From contig CAADXT010000005.1 in NCBI GenBank assembly GCA_900753095.1, positions 1 to 27,730 on the forward strand: a stretch of 27,730 bases of DNA. Reading direction: 5' to 3'. The translations under genes were made by a program, and so were the position numbers. Under the pieces are notes generated by a model. The model was given only the letters and a program-made list of their open reading frames with translations, was not told the DNA's origin and made no database searches. Of the stretch, positions 13,543 to 22,952 are shown one piece after another (the first letter of the stretch is position 1; each line of letters starts with the position of its first letter). This stretch comes from Eggerthellaceae bacterium. Lineage in GTDB: Bacteria > Actinomycetota > Coriobacteriia > Coriobacteriales > Eggerthellaceae.

Positions 13543-15783
13543 CTAGTCGAACAGGCTCTTCATGTCGGTTTCCTTCAAAGGGGATCCCGACGAAGGAACG
13601 CTTGCAGCGCGGAACTTCTCGACAGATGCCTTGCCGCCCAGGAAATCCTCGGCTTTGCCCACGTTGGTTACCGTTCGGCTTCCCTTGGCCGTGAACACCA
13701 CAACGCCCTGGGTGCTCGTGGTGGTTTTCGTCTTCAGCAGCGAGGTGTTGAAGTTCACCATGCGATAGTCGCTGGAAACCAGAGCCAGGTCGTGCTCTTC
13801 CTTCAGCACCTCCGCATACAAAAGCTTGCTGCCACCGTAAATGGCGTTCTTCAAGCGCTTGCGATTCGTTTTCGTAACGTATCCTGCCAACGCAACACGC
13901 GCAACACGGCCGTTCTCGAACACGAACAGCACATCGGCCTTGTAATCTTCGGGGTCGATTACCCAGGTAACGTTCTCGTCAGGGTCCATCTCCAAATCGG
14001 TTGGCAGGTACGAGCCCAGCTGCGCCGACTTAGTGTCCTCGAACGAGGCAACCTTGCACTTGTACACCTGGCTATGGTCGGTGAACACCAAGAGCTCGTG
14101 CGTGTTGGAAGAGGGGAACTCGATGAAAGGCTCGTCACCATCTTTGTACTTAAGCGAGCTGGCCTTCTTCAAAACGCGGTCGGTCATCTTCTTCAGGTAG
14201 CCGTCGCGGGAAAGCATCATGGTTACCGGGTACTCTTCTACCTCGGGCTCAAGGCTTACCTCAACCACATCAGAGGGATCGACCAAGCCCGTTTTACGCG
14301 GCATCACGTACTTCTTGTTCACGGCAGCCAGCTCTTCGCTGATAACCGCCTTGATCTTGGCCTCGCTTGCAAGGGTATCCTTCAGCTCGGCGATATCGGC
14401 CTCGAGCTTGGCGATGTCCTTTGTGCGGTTAAGGATGTACTCCTCGTTGATGTTGCGCAGCTTGAGCTCTGCTACGAACTCCGCCTGCGTTTCATCAATG
14501 TTGAAGCCCTTCATCAGGTTGGGAACAACCTCGGCTTCCAGCTTCGTGTTGCGGATGATGGCAATGGCCTTGTCGATGTCGAGCAGGATAGCCTCTAGGC
14601 CATGCAGCAAATGCAAGCGGTCAGACTTCTTACCCAAATCGAAGTTCATGCGGCGACGCGTCGATTCAACGCGCCACTCAACCCACTCGTGCAAAATCTG
14701 GCGCACGCCCATAACGCGAGGATAGCCGTCAACCAGCACGTTGAAGTTGCAGGAAAAGGAATCCTGCAGGGTGGTCGACTTGAACAGCTTCGCCATAAGC
14801 TGCTCAGGGTCGGTCCCCCTTTTCAAATCGATGGCGATGCGCAAACCGGAAAGGTCGGTTTCATCGCGGATGTCGGCAATCTCGCGCACCTTGCCTTCCT
14901 TCGAAAGCTTGATGATGCGCTCGATGATCACATCGGTTTTCGTGGTGTAGGGAATCTCATACACTTCGATGATGCGCTCGTCAGGCAAGTAGCGCCAGCG
15001 AGAGCGGATCTGGAAGCTGCCCAAGCCAGTGTTGAAGATGTGCTCCATTTCCTCACGGCGGTAAATGATCTCACCGCCGGTAGAGAAATCAGGCGCTGGC
15101 ATGTACTCAAGCAAATCGCACTCAGGGTCTTCCAAGAAATGCATGGTTGCGGTGCACACCTCGTTGAGGTTGAAGCCGCAGATATCAGACGCCATGGCAA
15201 CGCCGATGCCCTTGTTAGAGGAAACGAGGATGTTCGGAAACGTCGTAGGCAGCAAGCGCGGTTCCTTCATGGCACCGTCGTAGCTGTCAACGAAATCGAC
15301 AGGGTCCTTGTCGATGTCCTTGAAGATCTCCGCGCAAATAGGGGAAAGCTTGGCCTCGGTGTAACGGGAGGCCGCGTAGCTCAAGTCGCCCGAGTAGTAC
15401 TTGCCGAAGTTGCCCTTCGACTCAACGAACGGTGCCAAAAGCGCTTCGTTGCCCGTAGCCAAACGCACCATGGTTTCGTAGATGGCGCTATCGCCATGAG
15501 GGTTCAGCTTCATGGTTTGGCCAACGATGTTGGCGCTTTTCTGACGGTCGCCCTTGAGCAAGCCCATCTTGTACATGGTGTAGAGCAGCTTTCGGTGCGA
15601 AGGCTTGAAGCCGTCGATCTCAGGGAACGCGCGCGACACGTTGGTGCTCATGGCGTACGGCATGTAGTTCGATTCCAAGGTTTCCGTGATAGGTTGCTCG
15701 GTGACCTCAGAATGCAAGCCGATAACGTTCGGGTTGTTTACCTGCTTCTTCTTGTGCTCTGTTTTAGTTTTCCTCTTTGCCAC
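13543..15783 (-). CDS. parC: DNA topoisomerase IV-type subunit A
   Basis: 746 residues; GTG start with AAGAGG 6 nt upstream. This is the DNA cleavage and religation subunit of a type IIA topoisomerase. Residues ~30-470 form the winged-helix/tower core: PEIDGFKPSHRKLLYTMYKM, then NPHGDSAIYETMVRLA (quinolone-determining region with S99 and E103, as in ParC), and the catalytic tyrosine Y141 in ASRYTEAKLS. A coiled coil lies at about 440-490 (LEADIAELKDTLASEAKIKA). The C-terminal beta-propeller region lacks a recognisable GyrA box (QRRGGKG), which favours decatenation rather than supercoiling. parE lies 75 nt upstream on the same strand. The lysine-rich N-terminal extension (KRKTKTEHKKKQ) is unusual. 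Confidence 0.92.
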   Translation of the reverse strand: MAKRKTKTEHKKKQVNNPNVIGLHSEVTEQPITETLESNYMPYAMSTNVSRAFPEIDGFKPSHRKLLYTMYKMGLLKGDRQKSANIVGQTMKLNPHGDSAIYETMVRLATGNEALLAPFVESKGNFGKYYSGDLSYAASRYTEAKLSPICAEIFKDIDKDPVDFVDSYDGAMKEPRLLPTTFPNILVSSNKGIGVAMASDICGFNLNEVCTATMHFLEDPECDLLEYMPAPDFSTGGEIIYRREEMEHIFNTGLGSFQIRSRWRYLPDERIIEVYEIPYTTKTDVIIERIIKLSKEGKVREIADIRDETDLSGLRIAIDLKRGTDPEQLMAKLFKSTTLQDSFSCNFNVLVDGYPRVMGVRQILHEWVEWRVESTRRRMNFDLGKKSDRLHLLHGLEAILLDIDKAIAIIRNTKLEAEVVPNLMKGFNIDETQAEFVAELKLRNINEEYILNRTKDIAKLEADIAELKDTLASEAKIKAVISEELAAVNKKYVMPRKTGLVDPSDVVEVSLEPEVEEYPVTMMLSRDGYLKKMTDRVLKKASSLKYKDGDEPFIEFPSSNTHELLVFTDHSQVYKCKVASFEDTKSAQLGSYLPTDLEMDPDENVTWVIDPEDYKADVLFVFENGRVARVALAGYVTKTNRKRLKNAIYGGSKLLYAEVLKEEHDLALVSSDYRMVNFNTSLLKTKTTTSTQGVVVFTAKGSRTVTNVGKAEDFLGGKASVEKFRAASVPSSGSPLKETDMKSLFD

Positions 15784-15858
15784 AGTTTCCTCTTGAAGGT
15801 AGTGCCTATTCGTTTCACCAAGCCACAGCGAAGCCTGGAATCATGTTCGGTTAACGCG

Positions 15859-17856
15859 TTACTGCAAGTCGAGCTGGTCGAGGTATTCCTTGCCATGCTC
15901 AGCAATGTGGCGCTTGCGGCCCTCATCGTCGTTGCCCAACAGCAAGTTGAACATGGCCTCCATCTTGGAAACGTCCTCGGGCTCCACTTTGATCAATCGA
16001 CGCGTTTCAGGGTTCATGGTGGTGAGCCACATCATGTCCGGGTCGTTCTCACCAAGACCTTTCGAGCGGTTGATGGAGCATTTCTGGTCGCCGATTTCCT
16101 TCAGAATGCCGTTCTTCTCAAGCTCGGTATAGGCGAAGTACGTCTTTTCCTTGCAGTTGATCTCGTACAACGGCGATTCTGCGATGTAAACGTAACCTTC
16201 ATCGATAAGCGTTGGGACAAGACGGTAGAGCATGGTGAGGATCAGCGTGCGAATATGGTAGCCGTCAACGTCGGCATCGGTGCAGATGATGACCTTGCTC
16301 CAGTTGAGGTTGTCCAAATCGAACGTGCCCAGGTTCTTCATTCGCTTGTCTTTGACCTCAACGCCGCAGCCCAAAACACGCAGCAAGTCCATAATGATGT
16401 CCGACTTGAAAATGCGCGGGTAGTCTTCCTTAAGGCAGTTGAGGATCTTACCGCGAACCGGCATAACGCCCTGGAACTCGGCATCGCGCGAGGTGCGAAT
16501 GGCGCCTGCGGCCGAATCGCCCTCGACGATGTACACTTCGCGGCGGGTTTTGTCCTTCGAACGGCAATCGATGAACTTCTGCACGCGATTGGCCATGTCG
16601 GTTTTCTGCTGCAGGTTGGTTTTGATGCTCTGGCGCGTTTTCTCGGCGTTCTCGCGCGAGCGCTTGTTGATGAGCACCTGCTCAACGATCTTGCCGGCAG
16701 CCTCTTTGTTCTCGATCAGGTACGTGGAAAGGCGTTCCTTGAAGAACGCCGTCATAGCCTGCTGGATGAAGCGGTTGTTGATGGCCTTCTTCGTCTGGTT
16801 CTCGTACGAGGTCTGCGTGGAGAAGCAATTGGTTACCAGAACCAGGCAGTCCTGCACGTCCTGCCACTTGATGGAGCTCTCGTTTTTGTTGTACTTGCCC
16901 TGTTGCTTAATGTATGCGTCAAGAGCGCTGGTGAGCGCGCTGCGTGCCGCCTTTTCGGGCGAGCCGCCGTTTTCAAGCCACGAGGAGTTGTGATAGTACT
17001 CCTGCATCTGGAACGTGCGCGAGAAGCACAGGCATGCGGTGATCTTCACGTTGTAATCGGGCAGGTCTTCGCGATCTCGGCCGCGGCGATCGGCCTGGAT
17101 GAAGAACGGCTCGGTAAGGTAATCGGGGCCCACCTTTTCCAGGACGTAGTCCTCGATGCCCTTGGGATAGCAGAAATCCTCTTCGCTGAACGTGCCGTCT
17201 TCGCCTTCGATACGCAGGCGGAACGTGACGTTGGCGTTCACCACGGCCTGACGGCGCATAGTCTCTCGATACCACTCATGGGGAATGTCGATGGAGGTGA
17301 ACACCTCAAGGTCAGGACGCCACTTGATGGTGGTGCCCGTGCGCGTTTCGTCGGTCGGCTCTATTTGCAGGGCCTTCTTCTTCGCGCCGACGACCTTGCC
17401 CTTCTTGAAGTGCAGCTGGTACTTGTTGCCGTCGCGCAGCACCGTAACGTCCATGTACTCGGAAGCATACTGCGTTGCGCAGGAGCCCAGGCCGTTGGTG
17501 CCCAGGGAGAAGTCGTAGTCGCCGCCCTGATTGTTGTTGTACTTGCCGCCCGCGTACAGCTCGCAAAAAACCAATTCCCAGTTGAAGCGCTTTTCCGTAG
17601 GGTTCCAGTCAAGCGGGCAACCACGGCCATTGTCCTCAACCTGAATAGACTTATCGGCAAAAGCGGTAAGCGTGATGAGGTTGCCGTAGCCCTGCCTGGC
17701 TTCATCGACCGAGTTCGACAAAATCTCGAAAGCGGCGTGCGCGCAACCATCCAAGCCGTCGGAGCCGAAGATAACGGCCGGACGAAGGCGGACGCGCTCC
17801 TCGTCTTTCAGCTGGCGGATACTGTCGTTGCCGTATTGAGCGTTGCTTTTTGCCAT
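15859..17856 (-). CDS. parE: DNA topoisomerase IV-type subunit B (ATPase)
   Basis: 665 residues from the ATG at 17856 (MAKSNAQYGN); the longer reading adds 11 residues without family support. The GHKL ATPase is clear: FEILSNSVDEARQG (catalytic Glu and Mg-binding Asn), DNGRGCPLD and LGTNGLGSCATQY. The TOPRIM domain follows: YIVEGDSAAGAIRTSRDAE, PVRGKILNC, and CTDADVDGYHIRTL with the DxD metal site. INRSKGLGENDPDMMW is the conserved C-terminal motif. It pairs with the ParC subunit downstream to form an A2B2 enzyme that uses ATP to pass one duplex through another. The upstream 310 bp hold no other gene. Confidence 0.92.
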   Translation of the reverse strand: MAKSNAQYGNDSIRQLKDEERVRLRPAVIFGSDGLDGCAHAAFEILSNSVDEARQGYGNLITLTAFADKSIQVEDNGRGCPLDWNPTEKRFNWELVFCELYAGGKYNNNQGGDYDFSLGTNGLGSCATQYASEYMDVTVLRDGNKYQLHFKKGKVVGAKKKALQIEPTDETRTGTTIKWRPDLEVFTSIDIPHEWYRETMRRQAVVNANVTFRLRIEGEDGTFSEEDFCYPKGIEDYVLEKVGPDYLTEPFFIQADRRGRDREDLPDYNVKITACLCFSRTFQMQEYYHNSSWLENGGSPEKAARSALTSALDAYIKQQGKYNKNESSIKWQDVQDCLVLVTNCFSTQTSYENQTKKAINNRFIQQAMTAFFKERLSTYLIENKEAAGKIVEQVLINKRSRENAEKTRQSIKTNLQQKTDMANRVQKFIDCRSKDKTRREVYIVEGDSAAGAIRTSRDAEFQGVMPVRGKILNCLKEDYPRIFKSDIIMDLLRVLGCGVEVKDKRMKNLGTFDLDNLNWSKVIICTDADVDGYHIRTLILTMLYRLVPTLIDEGYVYIAESPLYEINCKEKTYFAYTELEKNGILKEIGDQKCSINRSKGLGENDPDMMWLTTMNPETRRLIKVEPEDVSKMEAMFNLLLGNDDEGRKRHIAEHGKEYLDQLDLQ

Positions 17857-18166
17857 ACCTGTTTTCCAGAACCCTATCTCGAGAAACACCCAGCAAACGG
17901 GCGCTGTTTATCCATGAGCGCTACGAACTCCCCAACAGGGAAAAGCGCCCAAAATAAAACGGCAGCATAAGCCGCCATTGCAAAGTCCAGTTAAGAAACT
18001 TATCACAAGGGACATGCCAAGATAAGCAATGTCAACCTAAAATCCATCGAACAAGCGTTCGCTATCATATATTCAAGCCGAAGATCCAGCCTCGGCAGCA
18101 AGCAGCCTTGCCACCCCGCTTGGCACAAGCTCAGCGCTCCATAAGCAATGCCTTTGCCTGAAAACC
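17857..18166. other. Intergenic stretch between xdhC and parE
   Basis: About 310 bp. A - strand TTGACA (18030-18035) lacks a -10 at normal spacing. TTGCAA and TTTTAT about 18 bp apart, near 17950-17985, are a weak promoter candidate for parE. The end of the xdhC operon shows only weak hairpins and no T tract. Confidence 0.3.
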
Positions 18167-19177
18167 TTAATTCGTGGCTCGATGCAGGATGCACTCGGCG
18201 GCGATGCTTACCGCAATCTCCTCAGGCGTTTCGGCCTTGATGTCCAAACCGATGGGCATATGCACAGCATCCAAAGCCTCTTCCGATATACCCTCTTCCA
18301 GCATGAGCTTGCGCCCCAAGGCAATCTTCTTGCGCGAACCGATCATGCCCACGTAAGCCAAAGGCTGACGCAGAACCTGACTCAAAACCGCGTAATCGTA
18401 GCGATGGGTGTTGGTCATGATAAGCGCATAGTCGTGCGCGTCGAGCGAAAGCGAGGCCGCAATGCTCTCGTAGCTGCCAAGGACAATGCTCTTGGCTGCA
18501 GGAACATCTTCAGGGCGGGCGAAATCGGGGCGGCACTCGAACAGCGTGCAGTCGAACCCAACGCGCGACAAGGCCGCAACAGCGGCACGCCCCACATGCC
18601 CACCGCCGAACACGATAGCGCGCGTGGGCAGAGGGATCGGCATCAGGTAGCAGCCATTGCAAATGCCCTTTAGCTTCAAGCTGCCGAACTGCTCTTTTGA
18701 AACGTTGCAGCAGCCCGCCATGCATGCGCCCGCTTCATCGAGCAGCGCGATCGAGCTTTCAAACGCAGGGGCTTCTTCGCAGCAGGCCAATGCCAAGTAA
18801 GCAGGGACGCGCTCCTCGAAACAGCGAACCAGCCCACGTGCCACCTGGCCCCACTGCTCATCGCCGGCAACAACCGGCGTGTACAGCAGAACCGCATCGC
18901 CGCCGCATGCCATGCCGAGGCTGTTCTTGCCCTGCAGCTTCAGCGCCAAGTCTTCCACCTGGCCGTGCCGCTCGCCCAGCATAGCCTGGGCCTCGGCAAT
19001 CGCGTGGCCTTCGATGGCACCGCCGCCGATGGTGCCGCATGCCAATCCGCTGCCATCAACCAGCATCTGGGAACCGGCATGGCGCGGCGCAGAGCCCCGA
19101 TGCTTCATCACCGTAACCAGAACGGAATCGGTTCCGTCGTTTAACGCATGGATTATGTGCTCGGCAATCTCTCGCAT
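18167..19177 (-). CDS. xdhC: XdhC/CoxI family molybdenum-hydroxylase maturation protein
   Basis: 336 residues, ATG with AGGAG 8 nt upstream. It has the two XdhC/CoxI halves: an N-terminal domain with VLVTVMKHRGSAPRHAGSQM, CGTIGGGAIEGHAI and SLGMACGGDAVLLYTP, and a C-terminal Rossmann domain with AIVFGGGHVGRAAVAALSRV and LAYVGMIGSRKK. XdhC proteins bind molybdenum cofactor, promote its sulfuration (or here perhaps selenation) and insert it into xanthine dehydrogenase. It is the last gene of the six-gene operon, 30 nt after yqeB, so it very likely serves the hydroxylase encoded upstream. Confidence 0.92.
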   Translation of the reverse strand: MREIAEHIIHALNDGTDSVLVTVMKHRGSAPRHAGSQMLVDGSGLACGTIGGGAIEGHAIAEAQAMLGERHGQVEDLALKLQGKNSLGMACGGDAVLLYTPVVAGDEQWGQVARGLVRCFEERVPAYLALACCEEAPAFESSIALLDEAGACMAGCCNVSKEQFGSLKLKGICNGCYLMPIPLPTRAIVFGGGHVGRAAVAALSRVGFDCTLFECRPDFARPEDVPAAKSIVLGSYESIAASLSLDAHDYALIMTNTHRYDYAVLSQVLRQPLAYVGMIGSRKKIALGRKLMLEEGISEEALDAVHMPIGLDIKAETPEEIAVSIAAECILHRATN

Positions 19178-19207
19178 TTGCTTGCTCCTGCTGCTACTTT
19201 TCCGCTG

Positions 19208-19999
19208 TTACCTCAAAACGCTGCTTACGTGCAGGATGGCCTCCAAAACGCCTCCTGCAACCGAAAGGCCCTTGTCGGAAACAAGGCTGCAGTACCCTGC
19301 TTCGTTGCGAGGGTCCACATCCCCGCACTTCAGACCCTTCGTAACGGGCACACCGTCAGCAATGAGCCCGCGAAGGACGCCCGTTAAGGTGGCCTTTACC
19401 GGCTCATCGCCCGCATAGGCAACCACCTGGCCCGCTTCCACGTGATCGCCGATCGAGGCTACACCGCGGAACACGCCGTTGGCAGAAGCGCGCAGCACGC
19501 GCTCGCCGGCGAAGCCGCCCACAAGCCCAGGGATGGCGGTGTTGGGAAGCGCAGAGCCCTGGTAATACACGCGGCCCAGCGTGTGCCCGCGCATGGTTTC
19601 CACCACAGCATGGCAATCGACCCCGGCGGTAAAGCCCGGCCCCACCCCTATCACAACAGGGGCCATATCGATGGAGGTGCCGAGGTTGCGCTTGGCAAGA
19701 ATCGCATCCACCAGCACGTCGGGCTTCAAGCTCAAACACGTGCATTCTGGGTCTACCAGAACGGGGATAACGTCGCCGCCTTCCAGCAACTCCGCTGCCC
19801 CGGAAGCGCTCTGCGCGCAAACAGCCGTCACGCCTTCCACCTGCGTGCGACCCAGGCGAACCGCCTCGCTGAAAGCCACCGTTCGGCGCACCGTAAGGGG
19901 ATGTTCCACCTCGGTCATCAAAACGGAGATACCGCACCGATGAAGGCGAAGAGCGATAGCACTGGCAATGTCCCCCGCTCCACGGATTATCGCAAACAT
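19208..19999 (-). CDS. yqeB: Selenium-dependent molybdenum hydroxylase accessory protein (YqeB/EF2563 family)
   Basis: 263 residues. ATG at 19999 has AAGGGGAG about 6 nt upstream; the longer reading has none. The start FAIIRGAGDIASAIALRLHR is the Rossmann-like hallmark of the EF2563/YqeB family. VEHPLTVRRTVAFSEAV, IDMAPVVIGVGPGFTAGVDC and GVASIGDHVEAGQVVAYAGD follow. The family is a phylogenetic marker of selenium-dependent molybdenum hydroxylases, where a labile selenium ligand on Mo is needed for activity; its exact reaction is not settled. It overlaps the end of yqeC by 13 nt, which suggests translational coupling. Confidence 0.92.
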   Translation of the reverse strand: MFAIIRGAGDIASAIALRLHRCGISVLMTEVEHPLTVRRTVAFSEAVRLGRTQVEGVTAVCAQSASGAAELLEGGDVIPVLVDPECTCLSLKPDVLVDAILAKRNLGTSIDMAPVVIGVGPGFTAGVDCHAVVETMRGHTLGRVYYQGSALPNTAIPGLVGGFAGERVLRASANGVFRGVASIGDHVEAGQVVAYAGDEPVKATLTGVLRGLIADGVPVTKGLKCGDVDPRNEAGYCSLVSDKGLSVAGGVLEAILHVSSVLR

Positions 20000-20664
20000 C
20001 GAAACTCCCCTTTCCAAAGGCTTCCCGCCACCACAGGCGTTGCAGAATACGAGGCAATACGCTCGGCATCCGCCAGCTGCGAGGGATGCTCAACCTTGTT
20101 GATATAGAGAACATCGTGCAGATGCTCCGAGGCCAGCACCGCCGAAATCGCTTCAGGCGTCGCCGCTCCCTGCGCAGGCACGCCCGCCAGCTGCGCAAAC
20201 ACCTTCGGCCTGTGGCACACCTGCGAGATGATGCCCCCTATGCCGTCGGCGCCGACAACGCACACTGTGCGACTGGCGCACACAGGAATCACCGGCTCAT
20301 GGCCCTCATGCGCCTTCAATGGCAGCCCCCGTGAGCCATCGGCCTCAACCAGCACATACTTTGCCAGCCTGGCAAGCTCGGAAAATCCCAGGCAGGGCGC
20401 ATCGAGCTTGCCGGTTTCAGCATGGAGGGAGCCAACGCACACGCAGGGGCTCTGTTCAAGCGCCGCAGCAACCGAGGCAGCTGAAGCCTCGAGCACCACG
20501 GGGCACCAATCGGGCACCAGCATCTTGGTGCTGGTGGCGACGATCACCCGTGCCCGCTGCGAAAGCTCTTCGGCTAGCGCCCGCAAAAGCGGGGTTTTCC
20601 CGCCCCCGCCGATAAGGGCCGTAACCCCAGGGGCTATCTGTAGCAAGTCGCAGAGAATGCTCAT
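19987..20664 (-). CDS. yqeC: Selenium-dependent hydroxylase accessory protein YqeC
   Basis: 225 residues from the ATG at 20664, which overlaps the stop of the molybdopterin subunit gene as ATGA; GGAGG lies directly upstream. The P-loop VTALIGGGGKTPLLRALAEE, then RVIVATSTKM, YVLVEADGSRGLPLKAHEGHEPVIP and HLHDVLYINKVE fit the YqeC family of putative ATP/GTP-binding proteins found only with YqeB and selenium-dependent molybdenum hydroxylases. Its precise role is unknown; an energy-dependent step in cofactor selenation or insertion is commonly supposed. Confidence 0.9.
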   Translation of the reverse strand: MSILCDLLQIAPGVTALIGGGGKTPLLRALAEELSQRARVIVATSTKMLVPDWCPVVLEASAASVAAALEQSPCVCVGSLHAETGKLDAPCLGFSELARLAKYVLVEADGSRGLPLKAHEGHEPVIPVCASRTVCVVGADGIGGIISQVCHRPKVFAQLAGVPAQGAATPEAISAVLASEHLHDVLYINKVEHPSQLADAERIASYSATPVVAGSLWKGEFRCLR

Positions 20665-22952
20665 CCCTCCGGCTTCGCCAGCAGGATATGCTCGGGCAAG
20701 ATGGGCAGCTCGCGGTGCCATACGCCCGTTGCACGGTAAATGGCGTGGGTGATGGCGGGAGCCGGCGTGTTGATGACGATCTCGCCGATCGACTTTGCGC
20801 CGAATGGGCCCGTGGGCTCATAAGAATTCTCGAACTCGACCCTGATGTTGCCCGTGTCCAAGCGAGTGGGCAAGCGGTACGTGAACAGGCTCGACTCGCG
20901 AATCTTGCCCGAAGGTGTACGCGTCACATCCTCCAGGAGCGTATGGCCGATGCCCTGCACGATGCCGCCTTCAGCCTGGATGCGCGCCAACGCCGGGTTG
21001 ATGGGAATGCCGCAATCTACCACGCTGTCGTAGTTCAAGACCTCAACCACGCCGGTTTCGCGGTCGAGCTCGATTTCCGCCATGCCAACCATGAAAGGCG
21101 GCGGGGAAACAGGCGAAGAGTGCGTAGCGGAAGCTTCGGCGGAAATGCAGTTGCTGCACTGGCTCTTTACGGCAATCTCACCAAGCGAAACGGTTTTGCC
21201 CGTGCCTTCCTGCAGCACGCGCCCGTCCTCGAAGCTCAGCTCGCCTGCCTGGCATCCCAGGATGTCGGCGGCAATGGCGCACAGGTTTTCCTTCAGCTGG
21301 TTGCATGCCTTCTCAACCGCCATGCCAGTAACGTAGGTGGTTGAAGAGGCGTACGAGCCGGAATCGTACGGCGAGGCGTCGGTGTCGGCGCCGAACACGG
21401 AGATGCTGTCCACCGGGCAATCCATATGCTCGGCAACCATCTGCGCCAAGATAGTGTCGCAGCCGGTACCCATGTCGGCAGCGCCGATAAGCAGCATGTA
21501 CGTGCCGTCTTCATTGAGCTTCACGGTAACCGAGCCAACGTCGATACCGGAAATGCCCGAGCCCTGCATGGACATGCCAACGCCCGCAGCGCGGACCTTA
21601 CCGTTGCCCATGTCGCGCACCGGGTACTTCTCTTCCCAGTTGAACATCTCGCGGCAGTGTTCCATGCAACGGTCGAGCGCGCATGAGTTGGTAACCTCGC
21701 CGTAGTAGGCGGGCATCGCCATGCCTTCACGCACCATGTTCTGCTCGCGCAGCTTAACAGGGTCGATGCCCAGCGTTTCCGCCAGCTCGTTTACCGTGGT
21801 CTCCACGGCGAACTGACCCTGCGTGGCGCCGAACCCGCGATAAGCGCCCGAAGGCTGCATGTTCGTGTACACCACGTTGGCCGTGAACTTGAAGGCCTCA
21901 AGGGAAGCAGTGTAGAGCGGAATGGACTTATGCCCGGTAAGGCCGACGGTAGCCCAGCCGTGCTCGCCGTATGCGCCAGAGTTGGAGAGGGTGGTTACCT
22001 CCAGGGCGCGGATGCGGCCATCGTTGTTGGCCCCCAAGCGTACCTGGATCTGCATCTCGTGACGTGGCGAGCCGCACGTCTGCGATTCCTTGCGCGAGAA
22101 CGTGCACATGGCAGGGCGCCCCGTTTTCATCGTGACGAACGCAGGGTACACCTCGCTTACCGCCGTCTGCTTCGCGCCAAAGCCGCCGCCGATACGGGGC
22201 TTCTCAACACGGATGCGGCTTTTCGGGATACCCAGCGCATTGGAGAGGATGCGGCGCACATGGAACACGATCTGCGTCGAGGAGATAACGTGCAAGCGCC
22301 CATAGCGGTCAAGATGCGTGTAGGTGCGGAACGTCTCCATCATGGCCTGGTTGAAGGCCTTCGTATGGTACGTGCGGTCGAGCACCACGTCGCAGCTGGA
22401 AAGAACCGCTTCCACATCGCCGTCGGCATCGGCGGTGGTGCCGACGAGGTTGCGCTTGTTGTCACCGCCCAAATCGCACAGCATATGCCAGTTATCCTCA
22501 GGGTGGACCAGCACCGGATTGTCCTTAGCGGTGCGGAAATCGAGCACAGGTTCCAGCACATCGTAGGTAACCTTGATGCGGCGCAACGCCTTTTCGGCAG
22601 CCTCTTCGGTTTCAGCGGCAACGATGGCGACAACATCGCCCACAAAGCGCACATGGCGGTCGATGATAAGGCGATCGTACGGGCTCGTTTCGGGGTACGT
22701 TTGCCCCGCGTTGGAGAAGCGCTCGTTGGGCACGTCTTCCCAGGTGTACACGTCCACCACGCCCGGAAGCTTCTTCGCCTTCGAGGTGTCGATGGACGCC
22801 ACCAGGGCATTGGCATGCGGGCTGCGCAGAAGCTTCACCACCAGGGCATCGCCCACGATGTCGTCGGTGTACACGGGTTTGCCCAGCAGCAGCTGCATCG
22901 AGTCCTTTTTGCGGACGGATGTGCCGACGGAACGGTATTCAGGTTTATCCAT
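20661..22952 (-). CDS. xdhA: Xanthine dehydrogenase-type molybdenum hydroxylase, molybdopterin-binding subunit
   Basis: 763 residues from the ATG at 22952 (GAGG 6 nt upstream), overlapping the [2Fe-2S] gene by 8 nt. Residues ~1-130 are the ald/xan dehydrogenase a/b hammerhead (SVGTSVRKKDSMQLLLGKPV). The two Mo-binding domains show RIGGGFGAKQTAV, SGAYRGFGATQGQFAVETTV, GAADMGTGCDTI and, near the end, FGAKSIGEIVINTPAPAITH, where the Glu of SIGE is the expected catalytic base. The neighbourhood indicates a selenium-dependent hydroxylase of xanthine or a related N-heterocycle; the sequence does not fix the substrate. It acts with the FAD and iron-sulfur subunits in the cytoplasm. Confidence 0.92.
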   Translation of the reverse strand: MDKPEYRSVGTSVRKKDSMQLLLGKPVYTDDIVGDALVVKLLRSPHANALVASIDTSKAKKLPGVVDVYTWEDVPNERFSNAGQTYPETSPYDRLIIDRHVRFVGDVVAIVAAETEEAAEKALRRIKVTYDVLEPVLDFRTAKDNPVLVHPEDNWHMLCDLGGDNKRNLVGTTADADGDVEAVLSSCDVVLDRTYHTKAFNQAMMETFRTYTHLDRYGRLHVISSTQIVFHVRRILSNALGIPKSRIRVEKPRIGGGFGAKQTAVSEVYPAFVTMKTGRPAMCTFSRKESQTCGSPRHEMQIQVRLGANNDGRIRALEVTTLSNSGAYGEHGWATVGLTGHKSIPLYTASLEAFKFTANVVYTNMQPSGAYRGFGATQGQFAVETTVNELAETLGIDPVKLREQNMVREGMAMPAYYGEVTNSCALDRCMEHCREMFNWEEKYPVRDMGNGKVRAAGVGMSMQGSGISGIDVGSVTVKLNEDGTYMLLIGAADMGTGCDTILAQMVAEHMDCPVDSISVFGADTDASPYDSGSYASSTTYVTGMAVEKACNQLKENLCAIAADILGCQAGELSFEDGRVLQEGTGKTVSLGEIAVKSQCSNCISAEASATHSSPVSPPPFMVGMAEIELDRETGVVEVLNYDSVVDCGIPINPALARIQAEGGIVQGIGHTLLEDVTRTPSGKIRESSLFTYRLPTRLDTGNIRVEFENSYEPTGPFGAKSIGEIVINTPAPAITHAIYRATGVWHRELPILPEHILLAKPEG

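Noticed and set aside
14602..17970. A 1122-codon + strand open frame across parC and parE
   Set aside because: It is antisense to two genes with full motif sets; its protein has biased Val/Leu/Arg/His composition typical of a codon-bias shadow, and it has no SD or family motif.
20661..22952. In-frame selenocysteine (TGA) in the hydroxylase
   Set aside because: All three subunits read through without internal TGA; selenium in this family is a cofactor ligand, not part of the chain.
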